Source: Nitrospira japonica
GTDB lineage: Bacteria; Nitrospirota; Nitrospiria; Nitrospirales; Nitrospiraceae
Assembly: GCF_900169565.1 (NCBI RefSeq)
Contig: NZ_LT828648.1
Coordinates: 248,001-312,000 of the forward strand
Reading direction: 5' to 3'
DNA length: 64,000 nucleotides
Position numbers and translations under genes: made by a program. This document shows, one piece after another, positions 61,643 to 64,000 of the stretch. Below the pieces are notes generated by a model. That model was given only the letters and a program-made list of their open reading frames with translations. It made no database searches and was not told where the DNA came from. Within the stretch, counting starts at the first letter, position 1, and each line of letters begins with the position of its first letter.

Positions 61643-62686
61643 TTGCTCGCCGATCGGACGAACAGGGTGGCGGCTGGGGCTCTCATCCGTCTCTCGTTCA
61701 CATTGGCTTCACTGCTCTCGCTGCACGATCCCGCCTACGGCATTGACTGGGTCCCGACCGATGCGGAGATGGCCAGATACCGCGAGAGCTGGAATCCGCC
61801 GACGCACGGCACCACCTTCACATCAAGCGCGGACTTGGCGCGTCAAGGGCAGTGGTACGTCCGTGCCTATGTGCAAGGGCAGATCGGTTCCGGTCAATAT
61901 GTGAACAGTCCCTCGTCGACCAGCACGGCCACGCCGTTCAGTCCCGACGCCGTCTCACCGGCCGCCATCCTCTACTACGGATTGACCCGCCATGTCAGCG
62001 TCGCGATGGGCGTGTCGTGGATCTACTGGCGGTCTGATAAACCCGACTCCGAGGGAAACACGTCGGGAGGAGGCATCGGCTCGACGAGCCTGATCTTCAA
62101 GTACCGGCCGATCGTCCAGAATCCGGACTCCTGGCGTCCGTCGATTTCGCTTTATACCAAACTGTCGCTGCCCACGAATCGCTGGTTCGGGACACCGGAG
62201 ATTCCCGGCGGCTTTACGCCTCTCTCGCGCGTGCCGTCGAGCCGGTTCGAGGCGGCCGCGGTCACGGAAGGGCTGCTGTTCAGAAAAAACGTCGAGCCCT
62301 TTCGCATCACCGGGAACGTGTTCTACTCCTACAATTTACCGGGACCGAGCTCGACGGTAGGCATGACGGCCTATGCCGGCGACTTGATCAGCTCCCACCT
62401 GGCGCTGGAACACGTCCTCGATCAGCGGACCGGCTTCGGATATCTTCTGGAATTCGCGACGCTCAACCAGCTCACGACAAGGCTGGACGGCCATCCCACC
62501 AATACGACACCGGCCAGTTTTTGGCTTCTCGGTGTGCAACCGGGACTTGAGTACACCTTTTCACGCTACGAATCGGGCGCGAAGCTGGTCGGCGCCATCG
62601 GCGTCATGTTCACGATCGCGGGACAAAACGACATCCGCGCCGTCTATCCGAACATCAGCTTCAAGTATTTCTTCGATCAAAACTAG
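61643..62686 (+). CDS. Outer-membrane beta-barrel protein (transporter-like)
   Basis: A 347-residue protein with an N-terminal signal-like segment (ALIRLSFTLASLLSLHDPAYG) and many alternating amphipathic strands (for example SVAMGVSWIYWR, FEAAAVTEGLLFRKN), ending in an aromatic strand PNISFKYFFDQN. The general pattern is that of outer-membrane transporter/Phenol_MetA_deg-type barrels. It starts with TTG at 61643 behind AAGGATACG, 9 bases after the MscS gene ends, so the two are probably cotranscribed. Confidence 0.7.
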   Translation: MLADRTNRVAAGALIRLSFTLASLLSLHDPAYGIDWVPTDAEMARYRESWNPPTHGTTFTSSADLARQGQWYVRAYVQGQIGSGQYVNSPSSTSTATPFSPDAVSPAAILYYGLTRHVSVAMGVSWIYWRSDKPDSEGNTSGGGIGSTSLIFKYRPIVQNPDSWRPSISLYTKLSLPTNRWFGTPEIPGGFTPLSRVPSSRFEAAAVTEGLLFRKNVEPFRITGNVFYSYNLPGPSSTVGMTAYAGDLISSHLALEHVLDQRTGFGYLLEFATLNQLTTRLDGHPTNTTPASFWLLGVQPGLEYTFSRYESGAKLVGAIGVMFTIAGQNDIRAVYPNISFKYFFDQN

Positions 62687-62783
62687 CGTCCGCGCGAATA
62701 CGCATCGACGACGTTCTTACTTCTGAAAGGTGCGATGTCGCGTTGAGCCTCTGAGCGATGTGAGCATGCCGCTGAAGTTTGTC

Positions 62784-62803
62784 ATTCCCGCGGACGCGGG
62801 AAT
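62784..62803. repeat. REP/dRS3-like palindrome
   Basis: ATTCCCGCG-GA-CGCGGGAAT, a perfect 9-base inverted repeat within GTCATTCCCGCG...GCGGGAATCCAG. Such sequences are dispersed in many bacterial genomes. It lies between convergent genes and could also act as a transcription barrier. Confidence 0.75.
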
Positions 62804-62846
62804 CCAGGCGAGTCCTTTTCTCAGCGTTGAGTCCTTCTACCTTAAA

Positions 62847-63617
62847 CTAAATTCCTGCGTACCACTCGTACCCCTGATCCTCCCAATACCCCCCCTTCCC
62901 GCCTCCGATCCCGTCGAGCGACGCGACCAGTTCGATCCGTTCCACATACTTCGCGTGCTTATATCCCAATTGACGTTCCAATCGTAAACGGAGCGGCGCG
63001 CCGTGGGGCACGTCGAGAGCCTTACCGTTCAGTTCGTACGCCAGGATCGTTTGCGGATGGTACAGATCCTCGACGGCCACACTTTCGTAATACGCGACGC
63101 CTTGCTCGTCGATATCCGCGCAATGGAACACGGCATACCGGGCGCCGGGAGTCGGCCGCACCTGCCGCATGAGGTCGCCCAGCGGCACGCCGGTCCACTT
63201 GCCGATGGCGCTCCAGCCTTCGACGCAATCATGTCTCGTAATCTGAGTCCGTGCCGGCATCGCCTTCAACGCTCCGATCGAGAAGGAGGCGGGAGCTTGC
63301 ACCAGCCCGCCGACCGTTACTTCCCAGCGGGCAAACTCATCCCGAACCATCTCTGCATACTTCTGTGTACCAGGATCGATGTTGCCGTTCGCGGGAAAGA
63401 CGGCGGAAATATCCGCCTCGCGGTATTCCTTGGCCATGGCGCCGACCGGCGTGACCGCCCGCTGTACCAGTTCAGTGAGCGTCTCCGCCCGGCTCAGGAG
63501 CTCCGCGAACCAGTCGCTTCTCGTGAGGTTGTCGCAACCGGCCAGCGCGATCACGCTCGTGGCCCCGAGGGTTCCCTTCAAAATCTCTCGTCGCTTCATG
63601 CCGTGCTTAGGCGTCAT
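62847..63617 (-). CDS. Exported sulfite-oxidase-fold molybdoenzyme (MsrP/YedY-like)
   Basis: A 256-residue periplasmic oxidoreductase. The Tat signal (KRREILKGTLG) is followed by IALAGC, so it may be a Tat lipoprotein. The molybdenum-ligating cysteine is Cys131 in RHDCVEGWSAIGKWTGVPL. Other family marks are AVFHCADIDEQG and HGAPLRLRLERQLGYKHAKY. It lacks the C-terminal dimerisation domain of eukaryotic sulfite oxidase. GGAGCC before ATG 63617 supports this start, which overlaps the stop of the cytochrome b gene by 11 bases. Electrons probably come from or go to that cytochrome. Confidence 0.88.
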   Translation of the reverse strand: MTPKHGMKRREILKGTLGATSVIALAGCDNLTRSDWFAELLSRAETLTELVQRAVTPVGAMAKEYREADISAVFPANGNIDPGTQKYAEMVRDEFARWEVTVGGLVQAPASFSIGALKAMPARTQITRHDCVEGWSAIGKWTGVPLGDLMRQVRPTPGARYAVFHCADIDEQGVAYYESVAVEDLYHPQTILAYELNGKALDVPHGAPLRLRLERQLGYKHAKYVERIELVASLDGIGGGKGGYWEDQGYEWYAGI

Positions 63618-64000
63618 GGGAGGCTCCTTCGCGTTCGACCACGAACCAGCCGGTCGTCATCGAACGAATGTTGTTCATAAACCCCGTGATGACCACCTGG
63701 GTGACATGAATCACGATGAAGGCTACAAATGCAAAGCAGGCGACAAAGTGGAGCGTCCGCGCCGCCTGCCTACCGCCCAGACCCGTGACCAGCCACGGGA
63801 CGGCCGCGTCGATCGTCGGGGACATCGCCAAGCCGGTCAGCACGATCACCGGGGCAAGGCCGAAAATCACGACCAAATAAGCGATTTTCTGCAGGACATT
63901 ATAGTGTTTCGCTGCGTCTCCTTTCGGATGGCGCAGGACCAGGTGGTCTTTCACGACCCGGCCGATGCTCCCGACATCGCGTGTCGTCGGCAACAAATCC
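63607..64000 (-). CDS. Cytochrome b561-type membrane subunit, 5' end cut by window edge
   Basis: The frame is open to the right edge, so the N-terminus is missing; 130 residues are visible. Helices include VLQKIAYLVVIFGLAPVIVL and ARTLHFVACFAFVAFIVIHV, with histidines (KHYNVLQK, RTLHFV, VIHVTQ) placed like the haem b ligands of thiosulfate-reductase/b561-type cytochromes. It is the expected quinone-linked partner of the molybdoenzyme encoded next. Confidence 0.85.
   Translation of the reverse strand, partial: DLLPTTRDVGSIGRVVKDHLVLRHPKGDAAKHYNVLQKIAYLVVIFGLAPVIVLTGLAMSPTIDAAVPWLVTGLGGRQAARTLHFVACFAFVAFIVIHVTQVVITGFMNNIRSMTTGWFVVEREGASHDA

Noticed and set aside
1-64000. CRISPR arrays, complete insertion sequences, rRNA genes, replication origin
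   Set aside because: No regularly spaced repeats, no transposase gene, no rRNA-like stretch and no DnaA-box cluster were seen.

Overview
The window looks like chromosomal DNA of a Nitrospira-type bacterium (phylum Nitrospirota) or a close relative. This is inferred, not proven: there is no rRNA or other marker gene. The reasons are high GC, a Gram-negative envelope gene set (type IV pili, Mla-type lipid transport, ABC-dependent polysaccharide export, many lipoproteins), c-type cytochromes, and the order serA-hisZ-dnaB. Apart from the islands, most genes from 1 to 19.7 kb lie on the minus strand and many are translationally coupled.

Region by region. (1) 1-11.9 kb, minus strand: a surface-glycan locus. 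It runs from a type IV pilin through an O-antigen-ligase/TPR protein, a TPR-like membrane protein, an ABC ATPase and permease, and a CgeB-type glycosyltransferase, to a Wzm/Wzt exporter, a TylF-type and a class I methyltransferase, and a two-domain glycosyltransferase cut by the left edge. (2) 12.3-26.5 kb: housekeeping and envelope genes: a large TPR lipoprotein, dnaB, hisZ, serA, a class V aminotransferase, an MltD-like lytic transglycosylase, a YfgM-like TPR protein, bioF, pilT, pilU and a monohaem cytochrome c. (3) 26.6-32.7 kb: a loosely packed zone of small secreted proteins and lipoproteins with long intergenic stretches and odd or decayed ORFs, including a small basic protein whose apparent start codon is ATC. 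(4) 32.8-38.9 kb: a YhiI-RbbA-YhhJ-type efflux/ribosome-associated ATPase module followed by a PilZ-like pair. (5) 39.8-52.7 kb: an island anchored in tRNA-Glu. The 3' end of the tRNA gene is repeated at 47.25 kb and 39.82 kb, which divides the island into two units. The outer unit carries a truncated tyrosine-recombinase gene, a frameshifted repeat protein, a four-haem cytochrome, a DUF1254/DUF1214 protein, a small membrane protein and an AraC regulator. The inner unit carries an SBBP-repeat secreted protein, a small YezD-like protein and two LuxR-type regulators. (6) 52.8-64 kb: small lipoproteins, a MarR regulator with a cysteine-rich tail, a complete Mla/MCE-type lipid transport operon (STAS-MlaE, MlaF, MlaD, PqiC-like lipoprotein), an MscS channel with an outer-membrane protein, and a sulfite-oxidase-fold molybdoenzyme with its cytochrome b561 partner cut by the right edge.

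How the parts work together: pilin, retraction ATPases PilT and PilU, the ligase and the glycan cluster point to glycosylated or polysaccharide-linked surface motility. SerA and the aminotransferase fit serine/glycine synthesis. The island is the main accessory region. Its outer unit looks like a redox cargo under AraC control and its inner unit a secreted-propeller cargo under LuxR control.
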